From positions 1 to 50,635 of the forward strand of contig JAJCKG010000018.1 in assembly GCA_020558355.1 (NCBI GenBank): a stretch of 50,635 nucleotides of DNA, given 5' to 3'. This document shows positions 44,123-50,635 of this stretch, one piece after another. The position numbers and the translations under genes were made by a program. The notes below the pieces were generated by a model. That model was not told the origin of the DNA. It made no database searches and worked only from the letters and a program-made list of their open reading frames with translations. The stretch is from a bacterium 210820-DFI.6.37. GTDB lineage: Bacteria > Bacillota > Clostridia > Peptostreptococcales > Anaerovoracaceae. Every line of letters starts with the position of its first letter. The stretch's first letter is position 1.

Positions 44123-44995
44123 CTACAGTCTTTCAATGGAGCCGGTCTGTTTATTGACGGCCGCGATCCAGTATCCATACGCCACCTGCCGGTCGGCTAG
44201 AGAAGCGTTCTCCCTGTCGGCGCGGTAGTTTTCGGCTCCCATAATGGGCTGCCACAGCACAAAGCCGGAGGCCCCCTGCTCCGGCTGTTCCTGCTGCAAA
44301 TACCGTCCCGGCACGCCGATCAAATAATGGTTTTCATCCTCTCCAAAAATAAAATGCCGGTACCGGGAGATCATATACCGTGCCCCCGGCGAAACCATAG
44401 GAAATTTTCCCAGATTGACTACCCGGCGCCAGCTCGCCTTTGTTTTATCCTCTTTAAAAGGAATCGTCCGGTCGTACATTTCCACCCGGTCCTGAATGGC
44501 CTGGCAGCACTGCAGTACATACCGGTTATAATAGCTGTCATAGCTGATGGTCTGTTTCGCCGCCCTGACAGCCTTTGTCCTCTCTTCTTTTTCCAGATCG
44601 CCTTTCAGAATGGGATGAAGCGGCTCCCGCCGGTCAGAAGAAGATACCGCTACTACAATGGCAATTGTAAAAAGCTCCAGGCTGTTTCCGTTTCCGTCTA
44701 CATCGGCAGGATCAATCCTAAGATAGGTTTCCCCTCTCCCTCTGCTGTTTAGAATCAGGTCCCCCGCGATTTTATAGATGGTCTTTTCATTCTTCTTTCC
44801 GAAAAGAAGCAGTTTGTAAATATAACTGCCGTGTTCAAAACACCGCAGGTTGTCAGCTCCGACCCTTATGGCCCCTTGTCCGTCTCCGGTTTCCAGTTTT
44901 ATATAGCCCTTTACCGGCCGGGTTTTGTCCAGCGCGAAATTATGGTTCTGCTCTTGCAGCATCACAAAGCTTTTTTTACGTCTCATATATTCCAT
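44123..44995 (-). CDS. Conserved clostridial protein of unknown function (possibly DUF6128-like)
   Basis: This 290-aa protein has no signal peptide or membrane helix. The N-terminal ~110 residues look like a beta-rich domain (GYIKLETGDGQGAIRV, then FTIAIVVAV). A charged middle follows, then a C-terminal domain with RYRHFIFGEDENHYLIGVPGRYLQQEQP and GFVLWQPIM, patterns I associate with DUF6128-type clostridial proteins. I am not certain of the family. GGAGG is nine bases before the ATG. No operon partner is obvious. Confidence 0.6.
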   Translation of the reverse strand: MEYMRRKKSFVMLQEQNHNFALDKTRPVKGYIKLETGDGQGAIRVGADNLRCFEHGSYIYKLLLFGKKNEKTIYKIAGDLILNSRGRGETYLRIDPADVDGNGNSLELFTIAIVVAVSSSDRREPLHPILKGDLEKEERTKAVRAAKQTISYDSYYNRYVLQCCQAIQDRVEMYDRTIPFKEDKTKASWRRVVNLGKFPMVSPGARYMISRYRHFIFGEDENHYLIGVPGRYLQQEQPEQGASGFVLWQPIMGAENYRADRENASLADRQVAYGYWIAAVNKQTGSIERL

Positions 44996-45083
44996 CCTCT
45001 GTGGCCTCCTTGATTTTTCACCATTTTTTTAGTAATATATGAGAAGGCTCTGACGCCTATTCGAAGAAAGTAGGGAGATTCTT

Positions 45084-45725
45084 TTGTTTTTAGATATGAT
45101 TATAGCCGCGATCCTTGTTGTGACCATGGTATCCGGCTTTCGGAAAGGATTCGTTTATACATTTACGCATACACTGGGCTGGCTGGGCGCTATGGCGGCC
45201 GCCTTCCTGCTCTCACCCTGGCTGCGGGAGCTTCTTTCGGAAAAGACAGAGCTGACCGATCGGGTCCATGAAAGCTTTCTGGACAAGCTGTCGCTGTCTT
45301 CCGACTGTGTCAGCAGTTCCGCGGACAGTTTTCCTCTTATTATGGAAAGAAGTGTCAACGCCGCTGCCGGAGAAGCCGCGGAGCTTCTTGCGGACAAGCT
45401 GACGGCGATTACTATGATCGTAATCAGTTTTCTGCTTTTATTTTTCGCGGTCAAGATCGTCCTGTTCTTTTTGACCATCGCTCTTTCCAAGCGGCAGAAC
45501 AAAGGCTTTACCGGCTTTTTTGACGGTCTCCTTGGAATGATAGCCGGTATGATACGGGGCGTGATTTTTGTATTCCTGTTTCTGGCGCTGCTGCTGCCAG
45601 CTGTAAACCTTATGTCTCCGGCTAGTATGGATCTGGCGCTGGGGAGTCTGGAAGCTTCTCACTTTGCGAAGACGCTGTATGACAGCAATTTTGTGGTTTT
45701 GATCATCAATGATTTTCTGCTGTAG
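45084..45725 (+). CDS. CvpA family membrane protein
   Basis: This 213-aa protein has about four hydrophobic helices. The first (DMIIAAILVVTMVSGFRKGFVYTF) matches CvpA-type proteins, and FTGFFDGLLGMIAGMIRGVIFVFLF matches the family's third and fourth helices. CvpA relatives are linked to envelope stress and export, but the mechanism is unsettled. The start is read as TTG at 45084, six bases after GGGAG. An ATG at 45096 is too far from that site. Confidence 0.78.
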   Translation: MFLDMIIAAILVVTMVSGFRKGFVYTFTHTLGWLGAMAAAFLLSPWLRELLSEKTELTDRVHESFLDKLSLSSDCVSSSADSFPLIMERSVNAAAGEAAELLADKLTAITMIVISFLLLFFAVKIVLFFLTIALSKRQNKGFTGFFDGLLGMIAGMIRGVIFVFLFLALLLPAVNLMSPASMDLALGSLEASHFAKTLYDSNFVVLIINDFLL

Positions 45726-45750
45726 CCTTTTCTTTGGACGCCTGCTGTTC

Positions 45751-46509
45751 CTATTTTATCCGCTTTGCTACCACCGCGAAGCGGCCCACCTTGTCCGCCA
45801 CATGATAGCTGCAGGTTGACAGGGTAATCAGCTGGTCGCCGTACTGGGCGTCCACTCCGGTATCATAGGCGGAAAGCTCCTTTACCCCTTTTACATACTC
45901 GTTGAATTCTTCCTCGCTGGTAATTCCCGCGTAGGTGTAATATTTGAAAACATCTTTATCCGCGTCATAAATCTGAGAATAGAAGGCGGCGATAATCTGG
46001 TATTCGCCCTGTCCCCCTTTATAAATGGTATCAAACTTTATCGTCTTGTGCTCCTGATAAAATTCCTGATCCGCATACTCCAGAAGGTCGTGGAACATAG
46101 TTCCATCCTTCATGTGATGGCCATAGATCAGCCAATTGCAAGTAGGCTTGAAAATATCGCTGTCCGCGTCCATGAAAGGGACGCCGGAGACGCTATACTC
46201 CTTATCGAAGTTCCGGCGAAGATAAAATTCCGGATCGTCCTGTGTCTGCATGACGGGGTAATCGATACGCGTGCCATCGATTTTGACCCAGCCGATAATA
46301 TCCGGATTCTTTTTATAAAGCTTTACATATTTTCCGATAACAATTCCTTTGTCCGTTACCAGATCCTCTTCTTCTGTTTTTAATTTCCCCAGGTCAGTCA
46401 GGGCCTTTTCCGCGCGCCAGCCAGTCACATAATGATTGACAATGGCTCCCAGTGAAGCCACAAAGACCATCAGGGCAAGGACAAATATAATCTTTCTTCC
46501 TGTACTCAT
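45751..46509 (-). CDS. srtB: Class B sortase
   Basis: This 252-aa protein has an N-terminal anchor (about 7-27) and a sortase domain facing out. His131 (IYGHHMKDG), Cys233 (TLSTCSY) and Arg243 (GRFAVVAKR) form the active triad. The insertion GTMFHDLLEYADQEFYQEH is typical of class B. It cleaves a sorting motif and attaches proteins to peptidoglycan. The incomplete surface protein at the end of the window has a sorting-like tail and may be a substrate. It has its own promoter. Confidence 0.92.
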   Translation of the reverse strand: MSTGRKIIFVLALMVFVASLGAIVNHYVTGWRAEKALTDLGKLKTEEEDLVTDKGIVIGKYVKLYKKNPDIIGWVKIDGTRIDYPVMQTQDDPEFYLRRNFDKEYSVSGVPFMDADSDIFKPTCNWLIYGHHMKDGTMFHDLLEYADQEFYQEHKTIKFDTIYKGGQGEYQIIAAFYSQIYDADKDVFKYYTYAGITSEEEFNEYVKGVKELSAYDTGVDAQYGDQLITLSTCSYHVADKVGRFAVVAKRIK

Positions 46510-46620
46510 ACGCTTCCCTTTTTACGCTTTTTGTAAAATGCCGCCCGTAATCGCTTCCCGCCGCTGAGAATTTCAGCAAAGCGGAACTTGTCCCGGGCCG
46601 CTTTGTTGCTGTTTGCAGGT

Positions 46621-46649
46621 ATTGTAACACAACGGAAGCTTTTTTTCAA
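46621..46649 (-). promoter_or_regulatory. Sigma-A promoter of the sortase gene
   Basis: On the minus strand TTGAAA (46649-46644), 17-nt spacer, TACAAT (46626-46621). The leader of about 105 nt contains AAAGCGG/CCGCTTT and GCTGA/TCAGC hairpins. Confidence 0.65.
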
Positions 46650-46708
46650 CGACTATCAGGAAATTTTTTCCACACAATGAAAAGGCGGCGCAAACCCCAT
46701 TAAAGATT

Positions 46709-47278
46709 TCACCGCATATAGTCCGACATCCTACAGGCTCCGGCGGCTCCGGCTTTTCGGATCAGCGCTTCATTTTCCGCTGTAATGCCGCCCAGTCCGT
46801 AGACAGGAATGGAAACCTCCCGGCAAAGCTCCTCTAAGAATCGGGTGCCTTTTCCAGCAAGCCCCGCTTTACAGGAGGTTTCAAAAATATTGCTGGCTGT
46901 AATATAGCCGGTAAGCCCTCTGGCCTGAAAAACAGCTTCCACCTGCAGGGCCTCTTCGCGGGAATGAATGGAAACACCGATGGTTTCAAAGTCCTCCAGG
47001 TCCTCCTGCTGCCGCAGGAAATCCGCAAGGGTCAAATGAATCGCCCCGCAGCCGATTCTTCGGGCCACCCGCGGAAAGGAATGACAGATCAGCTTTATTC
47101 CGGCGCTCCGGCAGGCAGCCTGCACCTGCCGGGCCAGTCTCTCATAGGCATCCTCGGTCAGATCCTTTTCCCGCAAAATCAGAATGTCGGCCTGGCCGGA
47201 CAGTTTTGCCGCCTGCTCTGTCAAAGGGATCGGGCACAGGCGGCGGTTGGATATGGCGATTCTTTTAAATGTACACAT
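46709..47278 (-). CDS. thiE: Thiamine phosphate synthase-like protein
   Basis: This 189-aa TIM-barrel protein resembles ThiE/TenI. It has LREKDLTEDAYERLARQV, a degenerate GAIHLT, GVSIHSREEA and YGLGGITAENEALIRKAGAAG. ThiE couples the thiazole and pyrimidine halves into thiamine phosphate. The central region is less conserved and the protein is shorter than typical ThiE (~210). It may therefore be a TenI-like thiazole tautomerase instead. It overlaps thiH by 14 nt and is the last gene of thiSGHE. Confidence 0.75.
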   Translation of the reverse strand: MCTFKRIAISNRRLCPIPLTEQAAKLSGQADILILREKDLTEDAYERLARQVQAACRSAGIKLICHSFPRVARRIGCGAIHLTLADFLRQQEDLEDFETIGVSIHSREEALQVEAVFQARGLTGYITASNIFETSCKAGLAGKGTRFLEELCREVSIPVYGLGGITAENEALIRKAGAAGACRMSDYMR

Positions 47279-48428
47279 AATCGTTCATTACCGGCTGCAG
47301 ACCTCTCGCTTTGATGGCCCGGACCATTTCCTCCACATTTCGTCCATCGGCAATTTCAAACTGGTCGTCTCCCTGCTGGCTGCTGTCATCGCTGTGGCTG
47401 CCGATGCCAGTGCTGACTCCCGCGGAAATTTTCGTAGCGGCAAGACCGATGACGTGATCCCGAAAGCCCTCCCGCTCTCTGGTAGAAATAGTCATACCCG
47501 CAAAAGGCATGAAAAGCCGGTAAGCGCACATGACCTGAAGCAGCTGGCGTTCATGGACGTCCTTTGGGTTGATATCCGCGTGATTGACGATAGGCCGCAG
47601 TCTGGGACACGAGAAGGAAATCTCCGCGTGCGGATACTTTCTCTGGAGCAGGTACGCGTGCATTCCAGTCGCGAAGGCGTCCTTTCGAAAATCGTCCAGC
47701 CCTAAAAGCGCCGCGAAAGCCACGCCCCGCATCCCGCCTTTCAGCGCCCGCTCCTGAGCGTTGAACCGGTACGGGAACACCCGCTTGTGACCGGCCAAAT
47801 GAAGGGTTTCATATTTGTCCGCGTTGTAGGTTTCCTGAAACACCGTTACATAATCAGCGCCGCACTGGTGCAGATAAGCATAATCCTCTGAGTTCATCGG
47901 GTAAACTTCAATGCCCACCATGCGGAAATACTTTCCTGCCAGCTTGCAGGCTTCTCCAATATAGGCGACATCCGATTTTTTGCGGCTTTCCCCGGTCAGG
48001 ATCAGGATCTCTTCCAGCCCGGTGTCAGCAATGGCCTTCATTTCCTTTTCGATCTGGTCTATATCCAGGCGCGCCCGCCGGATCTTGTTGTGGCAGTTAA
48101 ATCCGCAGTAGATGCAGTAGTTTTCACAGTAATTGGATATGTACAGCGGCGTAAAGAGGCAGACGCTGTTACCAAAATGCTTTTTCGTTTCTATCGCCGC
48201 CAGATGTGCCATTTCCTCCAGAAAGGGCTCCGCCGCCGGAGAAAGGAGGGCTCTGAATTCCTCCGGGCCCCGGTTTTCCTTTTGCAGCGCCCGTTTCACA
48301 TCCGCGGCCTTGTATTTACTGTAGTCATAATCGTTCATAGCCTCTATGACCTGGTCCATTACATCAGACTCTTTCAGCACTTCCATTTCCGGCCAGTATT
48401 CCATGTGGCTGATTCGCTTTTCTTCCAT
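47265..48428 (-). CDS. thiH: 2-Iminoacetate synthase (tyrosine lyase)
   Basis: ThiH is a radical SAM enzyme that cleaves tyrosine to dehydroglycine (2-iminoacetate) for the thiazole ring, the anaerobic route that replaces ThiO. The 387-aa protein has the CX3CX2C cluster motif CENYCIYCGF (Cys101, 105, 108), LTGESRKKSDVAYIGEA, and the BATS-type C-terminal domain. It follows thiG and overlaps thiE. Its substrate tyrosine is made by the aro operon in the same window. Confidence 0.94.
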   Translation of the reverse strand: MEEKRISHMEYWPEMEVLKESDVMDQVIEAMNDYDYSKYKAADVKRALQKENRGPEEFRALLSPAAEPFLEEMAHLAAIETKKHFGNSVCLFTPLYISNYCENYCIYCGFNCHNKIRRARLDIDQIEKEMKAIADTGLEEILILTGESRKKSDVAYIGEACKLAGKYFRMVGIEVYPMNSEDYAYLHQCGADYVTVFQETYNADKYETLHLAGHKRVFPYRFNAQERALKGGMRGVAFAALLGLDDFRKDAFATGMHAYLLQRKYPHAEISFSCPRLRPIVNHADINPKDVHERQLLQVMCAYRLFMPFAGMTISTREREGFRDHVIGLAATKISAGVSTGIGSHSDDSSQQGDDQFEIADGRNVEEMVRAIKARGLQPVMNDYVYI

Positions 48429-48438
48429 AACGTTCCTC

Positions 48439-49209
48439 CTACTCTGCTAAAAATCCGGTCAGCGGGGAAGACGCTTCTCCGCCCTTTTCCACAACGCGTC
48501 CCAGCCCGGAAAGATAGGCGGCCCTGCCTGCTTCAATGGCCATTTTAAAGGCCTTTGCCATAGCCGGAATATCTCCCGCTGTCGCAATGGCTGTATTGGC
48601 CATAATGGCGTCCACACCCATTTCCATAGCCTCACAGGCCTGGGACGGGCGGCCGATTCCTGCGTCCGCAATAATTGGCAGATCGATTTCATCTACCAGA
48701 ATCTGAATGAAATCCTTTGTACTGAGGCCCTTATTGGAGCCGATAGGCGCCGCCAGCGGCATGATGGAAGCGGCTCCCGCGTTTGCCAGGTCCCGGGCTG
48801 CGTTAAGATCGGGATACATATACGGCATAACAACAAAGCCTTCCCGGGCAAGGATCTCCGTGGCTTTTACGGTCTCATAATTATCCGGAAGCAGATATTT
48901 GGAATCGCGGATGACCTCGATTTTTATAAAATCTCCGCATCCCAGCTCCCTTGCGAGGCGGGCGATACGCACCGCTTCCTCGGCGTTTCTGGCGCCGGAG
49001 GTATTGGGAAGAAGGGTCACGCCTTCTGGAATATGGTCCAGAATATTTCCCTCCCCCGCTGAGTTTGCCCGCCGCAGGGCCAGTGTGATAATTTGCGCTC
49101 CTGCCTGTTCTACTGCCGCGCGGATCAGTTCTACATTATATTTTCCTGACCCCAGAATAAACCGGGAGTCAAACTCGTGTCCACCGATAATCAGTCTGTC
49201 CTGTTTCAT
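48439..49209 (-). CDS. thiG: Thiazole synthase
   Basis: ThiG builds the thiazole phosphate from DXP, 2-iminoacetate and ThiS-thiocarboxylate. The 256-aa barrel has [16 protein letters not shown] at the start, the Schiff-base lysine region [20 protein letters not shown] and [21 protein letters not shown]. The ATG at 49209 follows AGAGGTGA. A long upstream in-frame extension would run through thiS and is not real. Confidence 0.94.
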   Translation of the reverse strand: MKQDRLIIGGHEFDSRFILGSGKYNVELIRAAVEQAGAQIITLALRRANSAGEGNILDHIPEGVTLLPNTSGARNAEEAVRIARLARELGCGDFIKIEVIRDSKYLLPDNYETVKATEILAREGFVVMPYMYPDLNAARDLANAGAASIMPLAAPIGSNKGLSTKDFIQILVDEIDLPIIADAGIGRPSQACEAMEMGVDAIMANTAIATAGDIPAMAKAFKMAIEAGRAAYLSGLGRVVEKGGEASSPLTGFLAE

Positions 49210-49262
49210 ATATTCACCTCTGTCTTTTTCTCTGATTTTATTTTCCTTTGCTCTTTTTCGGA

Positions 49263-49457
49263 TCAGCCGCCCCCTACAAAATGGACGATCTCCAGAGTAT
49301 CCGCGTCCGACAGACGCAGGCTCTGGTATCCGGATTTGGGCACAATGGCTCCGTTCCTCTCTACTGCGATCCGGGCCGTCTGATACCCCTCCCGCTTTAG
49401 AAAATCGTCCAGTGAAACCGGAGCTTCCAGCTTTATTTCCTGTCCGTTTACCTTCAC
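49263..49457 (-). CDS. thiS: Sulfur carrier protein ThiS
   Basis: This 64-aa ubiquitin-like carrier brings sulfur as a C-terminal thiocarboxylate. [19 protein letters not shown] is the typical start and the protein ends VHFVGGG, giving the required terminal Gly-Gly. AGGAGG lies eight bases before a GTG at 49457. It is the first gene of thiSGHE. thiF, the enzyme that adenylates ThiS, is not in this cluster, so another activator must do this. Confidence 0.93.
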   Translation of the reverse strand: MKVNGQEIKLEAPVSLDDFLKREGYQTARIAVERNGAIVPKSGYQSLRLSDADTLEIVHFVGGG

Positions 49458-49576
49458 TTTCCTCGCCTCCTTTCTCTTTTGAAACGAAAAAAGGCACATG
49501 AAGTTTCACACCCGAGGTGGTGTGCCCCTTCATGTGCCGTAATGCCACAATCTCAAAATTTTTATTTGATTTTCTG
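49458..49576 (-). promoter_or_regulatory. thiS leader RNA with conditional terminator
   Basis: The transcript from the promoter at 49583-49611 has a leader of about 120 nt. An 11-bp stem GGCACATGAAG/CTTCATGTGCC (49493-49503 with 49528-49538) with an inner CACACC/GGTGTG stem is followed by six U residues and then, about 15 nt later, the thiS ribosome site. A terminator inside the leader implies regulated read-through. The TPP aptamer core (CTGAGA, CTGATCTGG) is absent. A thiS-associated RNA motif of unknown ligand is a possible match. Confidence 0.6.
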
Positions 49577-49582
49577 GAAGGT

Positions 49583-49611
49583 ATTATAACATATGAATCG
49601 TCCGCTGGCAA
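49583..49611 (-). promoter_or_regulatory. Sigma-A promoter of thiSGHE
   Basis: On the minus strand TTGCCA (49611-49606), 17-nt spacer, TATAAT (49588-49583). It lies upstream of the leader terminator. Confidence 0.7.
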
Positions 49612-49680
49612 CCGGGAAAATCTCTTTTATGTTGAAATAATGCTGTTTTTCCGTATGAATACGCTGCTCTATAGGTTTTT

Positions 49681-50635
49681 CTATTGGCGTTTTCTCTTTC
49701 TAACTACCAGTACGCATCCTCCCGCGCTCAACAACGCCAGCATGCCGTAAAGCCCATACATTCCGTCATCTCCCGTGGACGAGCTTTTCCGTTCCGGTTT
49801 GTCCTCCGCGTCCTTACCGGCTTTTTCATTCCCTCCGCTTTCAGCTTCTTTTTTCTTGATTGCCGTTATGAGCGCCTCCGCTTTTTCTTTCAGTTTCTCA
49901 AGCTCCGCGCGCTCCTCGCCGGTGAGGTTGTCACTTTCAAGCAGAGCCTCGATTCTATCAATAGTCTCGCTTAACGCTTCCTTGTCCTTTGATGTTACCG
50001 TCTCTTCATCATAGCCTCCTATGATTTCCCTGACTTCTTCCATCTCGGCGGCGATTTCTTCCAGCTTTTCCAGCATTGACTTCGCTTCGTCTCTGAGTTC
50101 TTCCAAGGCCGCGCGTTCCTCACCGGTGAGGGTTTCATCGTTCAGCCGCTGATTTACCTGATCGAGGATCTCCTGTATCGCGTCACGGTCCTCGGACGTA
50201 ACGGTTTCAGGCGTTATGTCCTGTATAGCCTCACCTATGGCGGCGATTTTCTTCATAGTTACCGTTACCTTGACACTGTTTCCCGCCTTGTCAACGGCGA
50301 TGATCTCATAATTTCCTTCCCTGTTTCCCCGCAGCGTGAACTGGCCGTTCTCAAGGTCGATTTTCTCTCCGTTGACGGTAACCTTATCCAGATTTCCATC
50401 GGATACCGTTACCTTCTGGCTGGTATAATACGCGGCTCCGTCGGTCACTCCCGCTATGACCGGAGCTGTGGCGTCAAGCGTGACGCCGTCCGAGGATATG
50501 TAGGTAATGTTGCCCGCCTTGTCGGCTATCTTTGCGTAGATAACGAGCTTCGCGTCAGGAGCGATATCAAAGCTTCCCTTTCCGTCCTTAAGCGCCAGCT
50601 CCGTCCATTCCGCGCGGCTCAGCACGTCCAGGATT
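49681..50635 (-). CDS. Surface protein with Ig-like domains and sorting-like tail (N-terminus outside window)
   Basis: The reading frame is open to the window edge, so only the last ~318 residues are seen. They comprise an Ig-like part (DKAGNITYISSDGVTLDATAP; DKAGNSVKVTV), then two helical repeats of about 65 residues. Each repeat has ETVTS.D and LTGEERA.LE segments. A Lys/Glu/Ser-rich linker follows, and a C-terminal SSTGDDG, hydrophobic helix and RKRKRQ. The tail resembles an LPXTG-type sorting signal with a changed first half, so the class B sortase nearby or another sortase may anchor it. Confidence 0.72.
   Translation of the reverse strand, partial: ILDVLSRAEWTELALKDGKGSFDIAPDAKLVIYAKIADKAGNITYISSDGVTLDATAPVIAGVTDGAAYYTSQKVTVSDGNLDKVTVNGEKIDLENGQFTLRGNREGNYEIIAVDKAGNSVKVTVTMKKIAAIGEAIQDITPETVTSEDRDAIQEILDQVNQRLNDETLTGEERAALEELRDEAKSMLEKLEEIAAEMEEVREIIGGYDEETVTSKDKEALSETIDRIEALLESDNLTGEERAELEKLKEKAEALITAIKKKEAESGGNEKAGKDAEDKPERKSSSTGDDGMYGLYGMLALLSAGGCVLVVRKRKRQ

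Noticed and set aside
49458..49576. TPP riboswitch before thiS
   Set aside because: The conserved CTGAGA and CTGATCTGG core elements are missing.
49210..49611. N-terminal extension of ThiG
   Set aside because: The extended frame overlaps thiS and the leader hairpin; the ATG at 49209 has a good ribosome site and gives a normal-length ThiG.

Overview
The window looks like chromosome of an anaerobic, Gram-positive Clostridia-type bacterium of roughly 50% GC. Several things point that way: a T-box leader, strong AGGAGG-type ribosome sites, a class B sortase with a sortable surface protein, an anaerobic-type thiSGHE cluster that uses ThiH, a sigma-54 activator, AEC and DMT transporters, and a shikimate dehydrogenase-kinase fusion. 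Family placement below Clostridia is a guess (Anaerovoracaceae-like).

Layout. 1-3.1 kb: a structured 95-bp repeat, a DUF815 AAA+ ATPase and a beta-helix lipoprotein. 3.1-8.2 kb: orphan hisD, a membrane-anchored EEP-family phosphohydrolase, and a sigma-54 activator whose N-terminus resembles 3,5-diaminohexanoate dehydrogenase. The activator diverges from an 81-aa gene that has its own -24/-12 promoter and tandem upstream sites. 8.3-12.6 kb: azlCD exporter, nitroreductase, EamA permease, and a small overlapping operon (coiled-coil protein, ArsC/Spx-like protein, small membrane protein). 12.7-23.9 kb: branched-chain amino acid synthesis. ilvBNCD runs leftwards; leuACD runs rightwards behind a leucine T-box; leuB has its own promoter; two tiny paralogous membrane-peptide genes lie between leuD and leuB.

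23.9-28.0 kb: a more AT-rich island with a type II restriction endonuclease, an HTH-fused C5 methyltransferase, Vsr, a decayed type I toxin-antitoxin locus and gene debris. It ends at the 3' end of tRNA-Ala(CGC). 28.1-32.5 kb: small lipoprotein, AEC transporter, ElaA-like acetyltransferase, YjbQ, alpha/beta hydrolase, nitroreductase. 32.6-40.9 kb: an aromatic amino acid operon aroF-tyrA-aroB-aroA-aroC-pheA-aroE/K-ridA. It is preceded by an unannotated 31-codon Phe/Tyr-rich leader peptide and mutually exclusive hairpins, i.e. classical ribosome-mediated attenuation. 41.0-45.7 kb: GntR regulator, ispE, Ig-like membrane protein, tadA, an unknown protein, CvpA. 45.7-50.6 kb: sortase B, thiSGHE behind a leader with a terminator, and the C-terminal part of a surface protein cut by the window end.

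Together the genes give nearly complete Ile/Val/Leu and Phe/Tyr synthesis. 3-Dehydroquinate dehydratase and threonine deaminase are not in the window. Each unit uses a different control device: T-box, peptide attenuator, or probable leader RNA. The points that most deserve a second look are the aro leader-peptide attenuator, the dehydrogenase-like sigma-54 activator with its single small target gene, the paired GFCGAA micro-proteins, and the thiS leader.
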